64,000 nt of DNA, taken from positions 2,149,183 to 2,213,182 of the forward strand of contig NW_020194512.1 of the NCBI RefSeq assembly GCF_002865645.1, in the 5' to 3' direction. The notes under the pieces were generated by a model. That model had not been told where the DNA came from, did no database searches, and saw only the letters and a program-made list of their open reading frames with translations. Positions 1 to 10,997 of this stretch are shown piece by piece. The translations under genes and the position numbers were made by a program. Position 1 is the first letter of the stretch, and the number at the start of each line of letters is the position of its first letter. The stretch comes from Hyaloscypha bicolor E (taxonomy: Eukaryota > Ascomycota > Leotiomycetes > Helotiales > Hyaloscyphaceae).

Positions 1-3000
1 CAATTTCTGGGCGCGGAGCTTCTCTCCACCGACTTCCATAATCTTATCTTGCAGCGCTTTGATCTCTTGCTCGACACTGGCAGTTTCACCATGGAGTTTC
101 TCGATTTCTTTATTGAGCTTCGCGATTTCCTTCTCCAGAGAAGCCACACGGCTGTCATCGGTCTTCGATGGTTGATGCTCCTTGCTCAATTCCTTGATTC
201 TTCGCTGAGCATCAGCCAAGTTCCGCGCAGAGCTCTCGACTTCGAGGCCGATTTTTTGCATTTTCGTATCGAGCTTGGGGATTTGGTCGTTAAGATCTCT
301 GAGGGACGACTCAAGCTCTCGTTGACGCTCTTGGAATTTCTGGAAATCCTGCTCTAGTGCATCACGGTCGACCTCCAGTTTAGCAACTTGATCTTTCGAC
401 ACCTCAGCAACGAGTTTGGCAGACATCAGGCCCTTCTTCACAGTATTACCACCTCCAGACATGGTACCCGACTTATCAATCAGCTGGCCGTCGAGCGTCA
501 CTACTCGCCACCTTTTAGCACCGTAGGCGATTCGGTTTGCTTGGGCAAGATCCGTTGCCACGAGAGTGTTCTGAAGTGAGTGATAGAATGCAGGTCGAAA
601 TCTCTCATCCGTCGCTTTGATGAGATCAAATAAGCGAGGCACATTTTCAGGAGTCTCAATCGGAGAGAGATCTTTGCTTCCGAGCTTGTCGAGACACATA
701 AAGTTTCCTCTTCCCAGGTTCGTCTTCCTCAGATACTCGATACACTGCTGCCCGCCTTCGACAGTGTCGGTCACGAAGTTGTCAAGCGCACCACAAGCTG
801 TTGAGATTGCAACGTCGTAATTCTGATCAATTGTTCCGAGGTTCCCAAGTCGGCCGTGAAATCCGTCAATTCGTCCAGACTCTTTTAGTCGCATCAGTCC
901 GGTGAGTACGTTTCCCTGCGCCTGTGTATTTGAGAGACTGGCGCGAGCCTCATCGGCTTTCTGTCGAGCTCCGGAAAGCTTAGAACGAAGTTCAGGTTCC
1001 TTCTGGGACAGCTTTTGGAGTTCGGATTCAACTCGAGCAGCATCTTTTTCCAACTTAGCCCTTTCCGACTTGCACTGTTCGAGCTCAGCCAGCTTTGCTT
1101 CACGGCCCTCTTCAATGCTAGCCGCCTTTGCCTGCATTTCTTCCAGTGCCACAGCGCCAGCATTGGCTTTTTCATGGAGAATCGCAAGCTCGCTCTCTGC
1201 AACGGCGATAGATGATTGCTTCTTGTTGATCTTCTCATTCCAAGGCTCCAATGATTTCTGCTTTGCCGCAATTTGGTCAGAGAATGCTTGAGTCTTGCCT
1301 TTGAGGCTTTCCCGAATTGTTATAAGCTCTTTCTCCTCGGCCTTCATTCGTTTCTCCATGGCAGCAATCTCTCCTGCGGATCGCTCAATATTTGCAGTGC
1401 AATTCTCGATTGTAGACTGAGCGTCAGTTGCAGCAGTTTCAGAGGTACTGATGGTCTTCTCAAGCTTCTTTTGCTTGCCCGTAAGAAACTTTCTCTTTTC
1501 CTCGAATTTGACATGTTCCTGGTCAAATTTTGCCATCTCTTTGATGATTGATTGGGTGTCTTTATCCAGAGATTCGTACTCCTTCTGACCTTTCTTGTAT
1601 TGCTTCTCGAGCTGCTTGATCCCATTTTCGTTTCCTTGGTGCTTTTCCAGTTCCGCATCGAGCTGTGCTTTCATCTGACCGATTGCCTCTTCAGTGACCG
1701 TGATGTTATCCCCACACTCGTCAATATAGAGTTGGTACAAGGCGGATTGCTTCATCGTCAACTCATTTTCGTCTTTGATGTAAGCCAGAGCCTTGTTCTT
1801 CTTATCCTCGAGGCCATTCTTCTCCTTTTCGACATGCTGAACGCGGCCACTCTTCTCAACACAGACTTCGTTGAGGGTCTCCACCTCCGCCGCCGATTCT
1901 TCAATCGGCGTCTTGTACTTCGATGTGCCAATGATGTCCTCTAAGTACTCAAGAAGACCATCATCATGCTCGTTTGCAGCTTTCGGCTTCATCTGAGCAA
2001 TAGACTCGACTTCACCCTGAAGAATCAGAAAACGTTTGTGGTCGAGATCAACCCCTCTGTCTCGAAGCAATGTAGTGACGACAGTAAAGTTTGATTCTTT
2101 GCCATTCATGTAGTACTTGCTGGAATTGTTCTTGAAGGCGCGTCGAGATATCACAAGATCTGAATTTGGAATCACCAATGGAGTGCCATTGGCCTGCACA
2201 AAATTAGCTACGATGGTACTAACGTTCGGTCATTGAGCAACTAACCTGATCCATGACTTCCTGAAAATGGACTGCTACTTCACAAAAATCCAGGTCGGGG
2301 AATGCTGCAGAATTATGAATCAGGGCTGATATCTTTCCCTGCCTCATCTTACTAGCCCTGAAGCCGAATACGAAGAGAAGGGAGTCAATGACATTCGATT
2401 TTCCAGATCCATTAGGCCCTACAACCGAAGAGAATGATGCATGGAATGGGCCAACTTCTTGGCGACCAGCGTAGCTCTTAAAGTTCGTCAGAATCAAGTA
2501 AGTGATGACAATTCGAGCTTTGGGGCCGGTATCTTCAGTCACAGGAACAGCCATTGATCTCGACTTCAGTACGATATCCATGGGCCTCTCTAAAATGGTA
2601 TCCATAGCATTTATTGGCTTCACCACCGAGTTCTGGCTGTCTGCAGTCCGCGGTCGATCATTGAGAGATTCTGTGATGTCTGCAAGAGGAATCCCGTGGA
2701 ATTGGGAGGGCTCAGGAGATGCCGAGGCCTCTGGAGTAGGCAAAGAAGGCGGGAGCTCGGGTGTTGTAGAAGCACGAGGTCCTCGAACAGGAGCGCTCTT
2801 CCGTTTCCGTGGTGAAGCTTTCTTTGATGGAGATTCTGGCTCGGGAATGGCAGATTGCTCCGGATCAAATATCTCAGAGGGCTCGATCTTCTCATTTGCA
2901 AGACTCTTCTTTCCCCGGCCACCTGTTCGAGGAGTATTTGCAATAGGATTTGTAGTTTTCCGCCTCGATTGGGGTGCCTTTCGAGGACTTCGTTGTTTTG

Positions 3001-3133
3001 GCGCGGGTGTGAAATCTTCCTCGCTGTCTACCTCCATCTTGGATTGCATTTGTTCGTCCTCCTCATCAGACTCAACTACCACCTTCCTACGTGCAGCAGC
3101 ACGTCTTGAAGGTCTAACGGGTGATTCCGACAT
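1..3133 (-). CDS. SMC4: Condensin subunit SMC4 (3' end beyond the window)
   Basis: Core ATPase subunit of condensin, which compacts mitotic chromosomes together with SMC2. Two exons are visible, 3133-2246 and 2193-1, separated by a 52-nt intron (2194-2245) that keeps the frame. About 1,027 residues are present; the family is about 1,400-1,500, so the C-terminal coil and ATPase half lie outside. A basic, proline-rich N-terminus of about 200 residues precedes the head domain, whose Walker A reads GPNGSGKSNVID near residue 238. A long coiled coil follows, then a hinge near residues 690-780 (IDGFHGRLGNLG) with the SMC hinge pattern, then more coil. The long N-terminal extension and hinge type favour SMC4 over SMC2. 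The gene is divergent from the ELYS-like gene over a 340-bp promoter with MCB-like motifs. Confidence 0.96.
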
Positions 3134-3473
3134 CTTTGGGGGTTTGGCGAACCGTGGATGCTGTGGTTATTCGTTATGCTCCGAGACGCGCCGTTCGGGG
3201 CTGAAATTGACCGGAGTGCGGTCTCAAAGTTACCGTGAAGTTAATGTATTGTGGGAAATTGTTGAATGACGCGTTAAACAGTCACTGAAATCCGTGCTGG
3301 CTGGGTGTCGATGCGGTGAAGTTGTAGTGGCTAGAGTAAACAGTGTCTCGGCGGTCGTCGCCAATGTAAACAGAGAGTCGCGCTAAGATAAGCAGCTGAT
3401 AAGAAAGGCTTCCTTGACCTCACCTCTTCAACCATCTCTACGCCAACAACAACACGACGAAGGGAAGATCACG
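3134..3473. promoter_or_regulatory. Divergent SMC4 / ELYS-like promoter with MCB-type motifs
   Basis: A 340-bp non-coding interval between two divergent start codons. It holds a perfect MluI cell-cycle box ACGCGT at 3269-3274, an ACGCGCC at 3186-3192 and a TCGCGC near 3377. In yeasts ACGCGT is bound by MBF to drive G1/S transcription. That it works so here is inference from sequence and from SMC4 being a chromosome-cycle gene. Confidence 0.45.
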
Positions 3474-4518
3474 ATGATGTTCAACTATCAGAACTTCGAT
3501 GAGATCTTTGGCTTTGATCCAGACTGCTCGTATGATGACGACGCAGTAGCAGAGATCGAGGCGAACCGGAAGCATCTCGAGGGCTTGTTCATTGAGAAGG
3601 TCATGAAGCTTCTAGGAATTAAGAGACGTGAGTTGTCGTTATTGACGACTTGTAAAACTCCTTGTTGACACGAGATTCAGCTGCAAAGTACTATCCTCCG
3701 AAGTCCAATGGCGATCTCAGAAACCTCCATAAAACTATCGTCGAAACCGGCGGAGCGGACCACCACAAGATTTCCGTCCTCTATTACATTCTGCTCGAGT
3801 TCGACTTCGCGACAGGAAGGAGAGAGTACTCAACTACCTTGGAAGAGAATGCCTTCCTGCCACAAAAATACCAGATCTACATGAAGGGACTGTGGCACTT
3901 GGACCGACAAGAATTCGAAGTCAGTTCCCCTCTGCATGACCACAGATCATAGCTAATGTCGCATAGCTGGCTCTTCAATATTTGACGCACCCATCCCTTA
4001 TTCCCACCTTCGCAGATGAAATCTTAGAGGTCCTCGTCCGGCGTGCAAGTCAAAACTTGACTCTTGCTCTGTCCTACTACCATACTGTCCAGCCCACCCT
4101 AACTAGCCGAGGCGCCATTGAGTGCCTCTTCTCCGCGATAGCAAGGACTAGTGTTACGGAAGCATTCTATTTCTGCAGAGGCCAGCCGGAATATATGCAG
4201 CGACATATGTTCCAGATGCTTATTGCGCTTGTCCTCAATAATTCTTCCCCAGACTCTGTCGCGGACCGAAGTGTCGAGCTCGTGAACTTGCCATTCACCC
4301 CTGAAGAGGAAGCCTGGTTCGAGGACTATCTGTTGCACGGGGACGGGCGAGCTCTCAAGAAGGGCAGGGATACATTGATGATGCGAATGATTGGGACCGG
4401 CAATTTCACGGACTCGTTATCGCTGAAGAGCATCCATAACCGTCCAATTGTTGGATTAGACTGGGGCAAGCTTTCGGGGGCGGTCGAAGGCGGATTGGGA
4501 CCTCGATTAGAATCATGA
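3474..4518 (+). CDS. ELYS-like nuclear pore assembly protein
   Basis: Exons 3474-3627, 3681-3919 and 3967-4518 give a 314-residue protein; the two introns are 53 and 47 nt and every junction keeps the frame. The first ATG is at 3474 (ATGATG). The protein is acidic at the start (FDEIFGFDPDCSYDDD), then all helical, with conserved stretches such as YYILLEFD, MKGLWHLDR and a C-terminal ELYS-type helical repeat (LALSYYHTVQPTL, YFCRGQP). It matches the short fungal proteins that carry only the ELYS-like domain; ELYS in animals recruits the Nup107 complex to chromatin. Fungal forms associate with the nuclear pore Y-complex. No AT-hook is visible. Confidence 0.85.
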
Positions 4519-4752
4519 ACGAGATGTGATAATTGCCATATATATATTTCCTGTACATTAGCAGATGGCGTTTGACGCGTGGTTGGGGTGCTGGCTTAAC
4601 TGGCGGTACTGTCTGCTCCTCAACGTGACGGCGCCATATCATCGGGGCTGAGGTGACCTCACGAAGCAAAATGTTCTACATCTCAAGCTAGCCATAAAAG
4701 TTAGCCGGAGTTTGATAGCTACTGTGGGATACCAGCGTTGCTGTGATAAGTC

Positions 4753-6028
4753 TTACAAGGCAAACCATTCCCATTTACTTCTCTCTATGATGTCTATCTC
4801 TACTCGCTTTTCGGACCTCAAATTCAAGTAATCTACGCTACCCCTTTCATCTTGCCTAGCCACAGTTTGGATGCAAATGTCAAAAGTACGCTCCATTATC
4901 CTTTGCTCGATTCCGAGAATCCAACTTGATGTTCTGCGAGATCCTCTGCATTGTCCCGTTCTATGTTGGAACATTCTATCCAACAATAACAGGAAAGTGT
5001 CCCAGCGGGAGTAAATTAGTAATAAGAACTTATTTCTATAAAATTTGCGGAAAATAGAGGCCCCAATTTGGCTGACGGAACAACCCAGGCGGTGACTGGA
5101 AAAACTCAGGAAGCATTCCACCCCCCGCAACACTCTGGCCACAAAATACAGCAAACTTGCACAAAATACGAAAGGTAGGAGAAATCAGCAGAATAGCACA
5201 TAGATCGGAATAGCTTTGAACACCAAACGAGACAATGACTTATTCTCACCCATGTGCAAGATCACTACGAGCTGCCTTTCAATGTACTCAGCCTCCCTTC
5301 TAATATTAAGGAACGATAGATGAATATCGAAATTTAAGATGTTTCTACTCCACTCCAGCAAGACAAGGCCTTTGCCAAATCCGCCAGCTTTATTCTTTTC
5401 ATCAATCTTGTCTACTGTGAGGTTCCCGAAAATTTCCGGGTGCAGAATGCTCAGTTCTTCAAGGCCCTCAGGGGTAAGAAACAAGATAGGCAGGCAGCTT
5501 TCCGGCAGAAAACTGCATTTGCATCTCGATTGCCGAAAGCAAGACCTCCAATCTCGATGAAGAAACCTTGCTTTAATGACCACTGTCATCCATGTCAACA
5601 ACCTGTGTTACAAACGGCCACAGATTGTCCCAGGAGACTTGGGACATTGAGTAAGAATTGTCTCGGGAAATTTGGGACATCGAAGCTTGAACTACCTCTA
5701 ATTTCCCGTTCTTGCTGTTGCTGTCCAAATCTGGCTCCAGGTCGCCAATTTCATCTTCGATCCCAGAATCCTTCTGCCGAGTTTTACTTTCAGCCTCATT
5801 CTATTCGGGCACAGAGGCAAGCTCCTTTTGATATCCATGAGATCGCACAGCATTTGAAATCGCCTGCTTGATGCGATATGGTTCATCCTATTCTCCGGTG
5901 GCAGAACTAGCGGCGTTGTACTTCGTAACGGAAGTTACTGGACTCTCTTGCCTGACAGCAGCCCGCCTCCTCCCCTTCGCTCCTTCCTCAGATTCTTCGA
6001 TACCACCCTCGCCGTCTCTCTCGCTCAT
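4753..6028 (-). pseudogene. Decayed gene of unknown function with in-frame stops
   Basis: Reading the minus strand from an ATG at 6028 gives a coding-like frame (acidic, Lys/Ser/Glu-rich, about 45 codons) interrupted by TAG at 5888-5890, continuing to TAG at 5801-5803, then through an intron-like segment (donor GTAGTT, acceptor ACACAG, about 5590-5703) to TAA at 5573-5575. After a frame change near 5470 another coding-like frame runs to about 5185, and a further one covers 4753-5154. All three internal stops could derive from glutamine codons by a single C-to-T change. I do not recognise the protein. The alternative is a chance run of open frames; the similar composition across breaks argues for a real, dead gene. 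Confidence 0.4.
5590..5703 (-). repeat. Intron-like segment holding two hairpin repeat units
   Basis: Two 26-bp imperfect palindromes lie at 5624-5649 and 5657-5682 (plus strand), of the form ATTGTCCC-N(9-10)-GGGACAT. Each could fold with TTGTCCC/GGGACA arms. They sit inside what looks like an intron of the minus-strand broken gene (GTAGTT...CACAG). A related pair is in an intron of the RINT1/TIP20 gene near 14,572-14,668. Confidence 0.5.
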
Positions 6029-6605
6029 ACTGACTGATACCAAGCCGTAAAAGGGCCATCTCTGGGGCTAAGAACCCGATCACAAGCCACTTCCCCTTCT
6101 TTAACAGTTGTCGAAATTTGCCATTATGTTCAGGTACATTGAAATGAATAACAGTCTAAATACATAGCGAATTGTTAATTAAGCAAGATGAAAGAATCCC
6201 AAATGTTTCTCGAGTCGTTGGTTCAGGCTGCCACCTGACCGTGTCCTTGGCCATGTTATTCCCAGAGATCTCGAACTCCGTGATATCAAGGCGCTGGTGG
6301 ACAAAGGGAATTTGTATCAACTTGGGTCCCTGGGAGGCGTTTCGATGAGGGAAAATAAAGGTAAGGATAAAATATGGAGGCGCCTGATGGCCAAGAGATG
6401 AAGTACGCGCAGGCTGGATGAGGCTGTGCTGTGGAAAACACCTCTTCTCAAGTCGGTCGTCAACATTTTGTGATTGGAGAAGTCTCAGCCGCACATTGAG
6501 TCTGTTGACTAACTTGGAACACATCTCAATACATTTACTATTGTTTTGAAGAAGTAATCCTTAGGCTCGACTTCTAAGCTTTATATTGTACAAAGGGCTA
6601 CTTGA
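6029..6605. other. Intergenic, no gene seen
   Basis: About 580 bp between the unknown broken gene and the end of the sedolisin pseudogene. Open frames here (for example on the minus strand at 6156-6524) have no recognisable domain and coding-like composition is not convincing. I see no repeat or RNA gene. Confidence 0.4.
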
Positions 6606-8552
6606 TCAATGTTTCATACAAACCTCACGCTGCTTTGCAAGCGCCACCAACTTTGGGAAAACCTGTCAAATTTATTAGCAATTGCATGTTGATCGAAGAG
6701 AAAGATACATACCGGAGTCCCAAAACCAGTTACAGGATCCCATCCCTTAGTAACTGGGAATGCAGCCGTCCCACAATTCGAAGTGTATCCGCTGATGACA
6801 TCTGTAAATCCTTTATATCCCTTGTAATACAACCAAGGGTTCAGAGGGCCAAGAGGAGGCCTGCCACAGGAAATCAACTCATCGTTGACGAGCGAGATGA
6901 TGCTAGCAGCCAAAGGTGTCGATGCAGATGTCCCGGAGATGGACGAGAAAGCGTGGTTCCAGGCAAAAGCAAAGTAGAGCCCTTGAGCGGAAATATCGGA
7001 ATACCCTCTTCCATCTGCGCTTCTGTCAGCAATAGTATCAAGAGGGAAACCATTGTACTTACTCTTGTTATATAAACCAGCATATAACCCCTTCAAGTTC
7101 TCAACGTACTTACCAACAACACCGTCTTGATACCAAGGCCGTTCAAAATAATAACTGAACCCACTTCCGCTTGCATAATAGCCGTAATTGTTCCCATCTG
7201 ATCCAATTCCGTCTGGGATTTCGGGCAAGAAAGTTGAGTTGTTCTTGCCATTATTAGTTACGCAAGCTCCAAGATCTTCGTCGCCCAATCCACCATCACC
7301 GCTGCTGACCAGAAGAGCGGATCCGCGAGCACCTAGTTGAGCAAACGACTGGCAAACTCGCTGAGCATAAGATATTGGAACGGTCTGCTCGTCATCTCCG
7401 TAAGATTGCTGATAACCTGAGGAAGAACGCTCCGGCCGAGAATATAGTTTATGTAAACTAAGTAGGGCTCATTCGTGTCTGATGTTGTTTCTGAGACTGG
7501 GATGTATTGAAGCGAGCCGCCAGTAGAGTAAGAATATACTGGTGCTGGGTAAACCATTCCGAGGATCGTCTGCGCGTCGAGATTGGCTTCCTTGCCGATA
7601 TCATCGGCAAGTTATTCAGTTGTCAAATTTGCATATGATGTTGATGGCCCACCAGCAATTTCACAGATTTGAAGGTATAAGCCTCTCCAGTGGCCTCCGG
7701 TCGATATTTTTCCAAGAACAGGCGAATGTCTGGGCGAATAGGCATTTCGTTGAGGAAGTTGTTGAAACCAATCTTGTTAATACCTAAGAATTTAGGTACA
7801 TAATCGATTGTTCCATATAAAGTTCTGAAGCACTCTATCTTCACTGGGAAGAACTGACAAACTTTGGAAATCGTCTCGTTGGTTGGAGGCTTGTATCCGG
7901 GTGGTATCCATGGTGATGCAAACTGCTTGTAGTCCGTGCTCTGCGCCGGAGTGCACATGAATGCGGTGGTCGGCTGAATTGTATCGATGCGATCATGCAA
8001 ATGAAGGGGCAGTGACCATTCAGGCGTTCGTATAAGTGTTGCGCCGTCCTCGTGCTCAAACACAGAGTATTCGGTATCGAGCAGACGCTCAGCAGATTCG
8101 ACATCGACGTAGATATTGACCCAATCCTTTGCCGGAGAATGATCGAAAACGCTGGCTCCATTGGCAAACAGCCATTCGTGCACGAGATCGAGAGTCTCAT
8201 CTGAGGGCTTGACCAGCTCATTGACTTCCTCGAAGCTGAGATGCTGGCCGTAACGGCTATTCTCTGGTGTTGAGACTGCAAACAGAAGAGTCAGCTTGAA
8301 ATTTCCTACAGATTCACGGAGAGAATAATACCCTCATACAAATGATGCTCTAGCTCGTCAAAGTTGCTTTGCTTCGATCCAATCTGTAGATGGAGCATAT
8401 GGCTCCTGTCTGCTCGTCCAATTTGGGTCCAATTTTTTTTGGGGTACAACATGAGCCTTTTTCACAGAATACGGCGTTCGAGTGTAAATTGGTGTCCCAA
8501 AGGTAGCTTGAGCCCCAAATATAATGACCAAGTAGATTGAGAGGCTCAGCAT
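6606..8552 (-). pseudogene. Sedolisin-family (tripeptidyl-peptidase-like) serine protease, disrupted
   Basis: Homologous to secreted fungal sedolisins (peptidase S53), which cleave peptides at acidic pH. Visible landmarks on the minus strand are a signal-peptide-like start at 8552, the prodomain motif SNFDELEHHLYE, the catalytic Glu/Asp segment EANLDAQTILG, SYGDDEQTVP, SSGDGGLGDED, the nucleophile GTSASTP, and the C-terminal GWDPVTGFGTP. Introns fit at about 8279-8334, 7015-7062 and 6663-6712. The frame is broken at a C4A8 run (8433-8444), near 7656-7661 (one base missing), by TAA at 7612-7614 in place of a probable Gln codon, and near 7405-7411 (one base missing). A conserved stretch before the GGGFS-type region is also shortened. 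Four independent lesions make it a pseudogene. Confidence 0.88.
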
Positions 8553-9629
8553 CTTGATTTCTAGTCAAGCGACCATAAAACGAGTGACACAAGAATTGAG
8601 AGCACAAAAGAGCTCACAAGCTTGATGGAGGGGCCGCATCGAGCTTTATATTGAAAGACCCATGCACTAACATCTTCCCCGCCGAGCAGCTTCCAAGTTG
8701 ACGATTGACGGTGCCTGTCCCCTTCTTAGTGCAGAGCCAATCAAATTGCCTCATGAAGCAAGCTCCCATGATATTTAGCTTTTCTTAATTAAAGACAGGA
8801 AGCTTCAATCCACTTGACAGAAGTCTAAGGGGCCTTCCCGAAGCACTGTTGGTCGATCACAGCTGCTTGCCTCGCTTTGGCAGCCGATTTATGTTGAGAT
8901 TTGAGATTGAGTACTCGGAAAAATGAGAAGAAATTATTCATGGTGTCGGTCTAGGAGGCCTTGTAAGAAAAAAAAATGAAGCCAACAAAGAGAATGAACT
9001 TAGGTGCAAGTCGTTAGCGTGCAGTGTGCACAGCGTCCTGAAAGGCTGAAACACGTCGAAGCCATCGATAGGACATTGTAAGAGCCCGAGCCCGAGCCGA
9101 GTGTAATGTTAAAAACTTCAAACCAGCCCGGTACATTTGGTACCACCTGCCATGTTCATCCAACTCCAAAGAGCGGCGTCGGTTCCTATCACGGGTCGAC
9201 CGGCTGACTGGGGGTCAAAATAACAAGCACATTGGCAAGGAATCCTGGTCGAACAACTTCGGGACTCGGAAGGAAGGAAGGAAAAGATTCGCATTTAAAG
9301 ATCGGATGAGCGAGATGTTTTTTCGTCGTCATGGCGGCACCACAATGTGATTCACCGACTGCAGAGTCATAATAGCATGTGAACAGAACGATGACGCTGT
9401 TGTTTCGGAGGTAGAGAGTTGCTTTGAAAGACCTTCAATTTTACTTCAGCACCGAAGAACGAGGAAACGAATGCCGTGGTATCTAAATCGCCGTCCCAAT
9501 GCCTGTATCCTTTTACTGTAACTCCCGCTCAATCAACAGCCAAAGTACACAAAAATCATTCAATCCTACATCTTTGGCGCAGAGGCGCCAGCGACTATGC
9601 CTTCCTCAGATGCTCCAACGGTATTTCTA
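8553..9629. other. 1.1-kb intergenic region, no gene seen
   Basis: It contains the former promoter side of the sedolisin pseudogene and short simple runs (GGAA repeats near 9270-9285, an A run near 8970). No open frame with recognisable content, RNA gene or inverted repeat stands out. Confidence 0.4.
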
Positions 9630-10310
9630 TTATGCTCGGTATGACGGTGGAGGAGACAAACTTGGCGAGCGCTCTCTCCTAGGAGTCGCAAACCTCACAC
9701 GAGGACTAGCTGATACCGCTCTTCCGTCGCCACGGCCTCGTGATGATTCACCGCGTTGATATGGTGTTTGTAAACGCGCGCCAGGATCAGGTGCCTGTGA
9801 CTGCTGCCAGTGACTGGGCCAGCCTGTGGGAGGGAAGTTCGGATCCTGCGGCGGCGGTTGCTGTTGTTGAAGGGCAGGCTCGTCCGTCCAGCCATATTTT
9901 ATATCTTGTGGCTGTTGCGGGCTCGCTGTTGGGACAGCGTTGTAAGGTGGAGGAGCTTGCATCGCCGGTTGTGCCGTCGCAGGAGGGGGAGGAGGTCGCA
10001 TTGACTGCTGTGCCATCAAAGGTGGAGGAGCCTGCTGTGGCGCCTGTGGCCTCATTGCTGGCCTCGCTGGTCTCGGTCTTGGACTCTCGTGCTTGTATTC
10101 GTGTTTGCCATCGTAAGAATGCCTCCGTTCCCGAGAATGCCTTCTCCGACTTTGTGAACCATGACCATGGCGGGGGTGGCGCCTTCGATATTCCTCTTCC
10201 TCGAGAATAGCTTCTTCCTCTTCGACTCGCGCCCTGTCTTTCTTGTTCTGCTGGTGTTTGTGGATGAGGTAGCCGGCGGCAACAATTTCGAGGCCACCGA
10301 GGATGACCAT
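9630..10310 (-). CDS. One-TM proline-rich protein with two PPxY motifs
   Basis: Single exon, 226 residues, starting at an ATG at 10308-10310. The first 16 residues form a short hydrophobic segment (VILGGLEIVAAGYLI) followed by a charged Lys/Glu/Arg region, so it is probably anchored in a membrane by its N-terminus. The rest is disordered: an HRR-rich stretch, then a Pro/Gln/Ala-rich region. Two PY motifs are visible, PPPY near residue 125 and PPSY at the extreme C-terminus (SPPPSYRA). PY motifs bind WW domains of Rsp5/Nedd4 ubiquitin ligases, and small one-TM PY proteins often act as Rsp5 adaptors; that role is inference. I do not recognise a named family. Confidence 0.65.
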   Translation of the reverse strand: MVILGGLEIVAAGYLIHKHQQNKKDRARVEEEEAILEEEEYRRRHPRHGHGSQSRRRHSRERRHSYDGKHEYKHESPRPRPARPAMRPQAPQQAPPPLMAQQSMRPPPPPATAQPAMQAPPPYNAVPTASPQQPQDIKYGWTDEPALQQQQPPPQDPNFPPTGWPSHWQQSQAPDPGARLQTPYQRGESSRGRGDGRAVSASPRVRFATPRRERSPSLSPPPSYRA

Positions 10311-10997
10311 CTTGATGAGTTATTCGACTCGAGTTGTCGTCAATTAAAAAGTAGATGGAAGTTGACTGCGCTATGGAGGAAGCTGCGGTGTAGCCTTGTG
10401 TGGAGAAAATTGTCAGATGGCTGGGAGAGGCAGCTGTTAAAGTACTGTCAGATATGAGGCTTAGCTGCACTCACCTGAGGACGAGAGGCGGCAAAATATA
10501 TGCAGACTTCGGGGATTCCGGAGCGCGCTCGCGTCTGATTCGACTGACGTCGTTGCTGACAAGGATCTTGACCTTATGCCAAGCAGCCAATCGCCGCCCA
10601 GGAACCAACTTGAAGTGACAATTCTGGGGGCCTGGTATTTTCGGTTCTTCTTGAACCTATCGAAAGTCAAAAGGTGTCCTGGCTTAATACACTGTAATTT
10701 TTTCGATGTACTTTCGTACTATGAAGCACAACGTTCAGAAAGTGTCGTGGCTCGTGAACCCCTGAGCCGAAGCTGAGCCTAAATTAATTAAGCGAGCAAG
10801 CACCCATCCGCGCTCGGAGCGATCTAATCATGATCACAAATTTTGTGTGCTCTCTGAATACATCTTTCAATTTCTAACACCCTGCTCACAAATCTAGGTA
10901 GAGGCAAGTGCTTCACCTCTGAGGAAGAGTCAAGCTGCTTGAGGTCAGCGATCGGGGAGAGAGCGGTCTTCGGAGTGAAAGGAGGGGTAATTTCGCG
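10311..10997. promoter_or_regulatory. Divergent promoter region, PY protein / mitochondrial carrier
   Basis: 687 bp between two divergent starts. Open frames crossing it are short and low in coding character. No clear binding motif was identified. Confidence 0.35.

Noticed and set aside
2502..3269. 255-codon plus-strand open frame opposite SMC4 exon 1
   Set aside because: It is the antisense shadow of the low-complexity SMC4 N-terminus, has no domain, and SMC4 coding is certain here.
7542..7787. Plus-strand frame of 81 codons in the sedolisin region
   Set aside because: Antisense to clear sedolisin motifs and without recognisable content.
9740..10470. Several overlapping long frames on both strands over the PY-protein gene
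   Set aside because: Repetitive Pro/Gln/Arg codons keep all frames open; only the 226-codon minus frame has a sensible start, TM segment and terminal PY motif.
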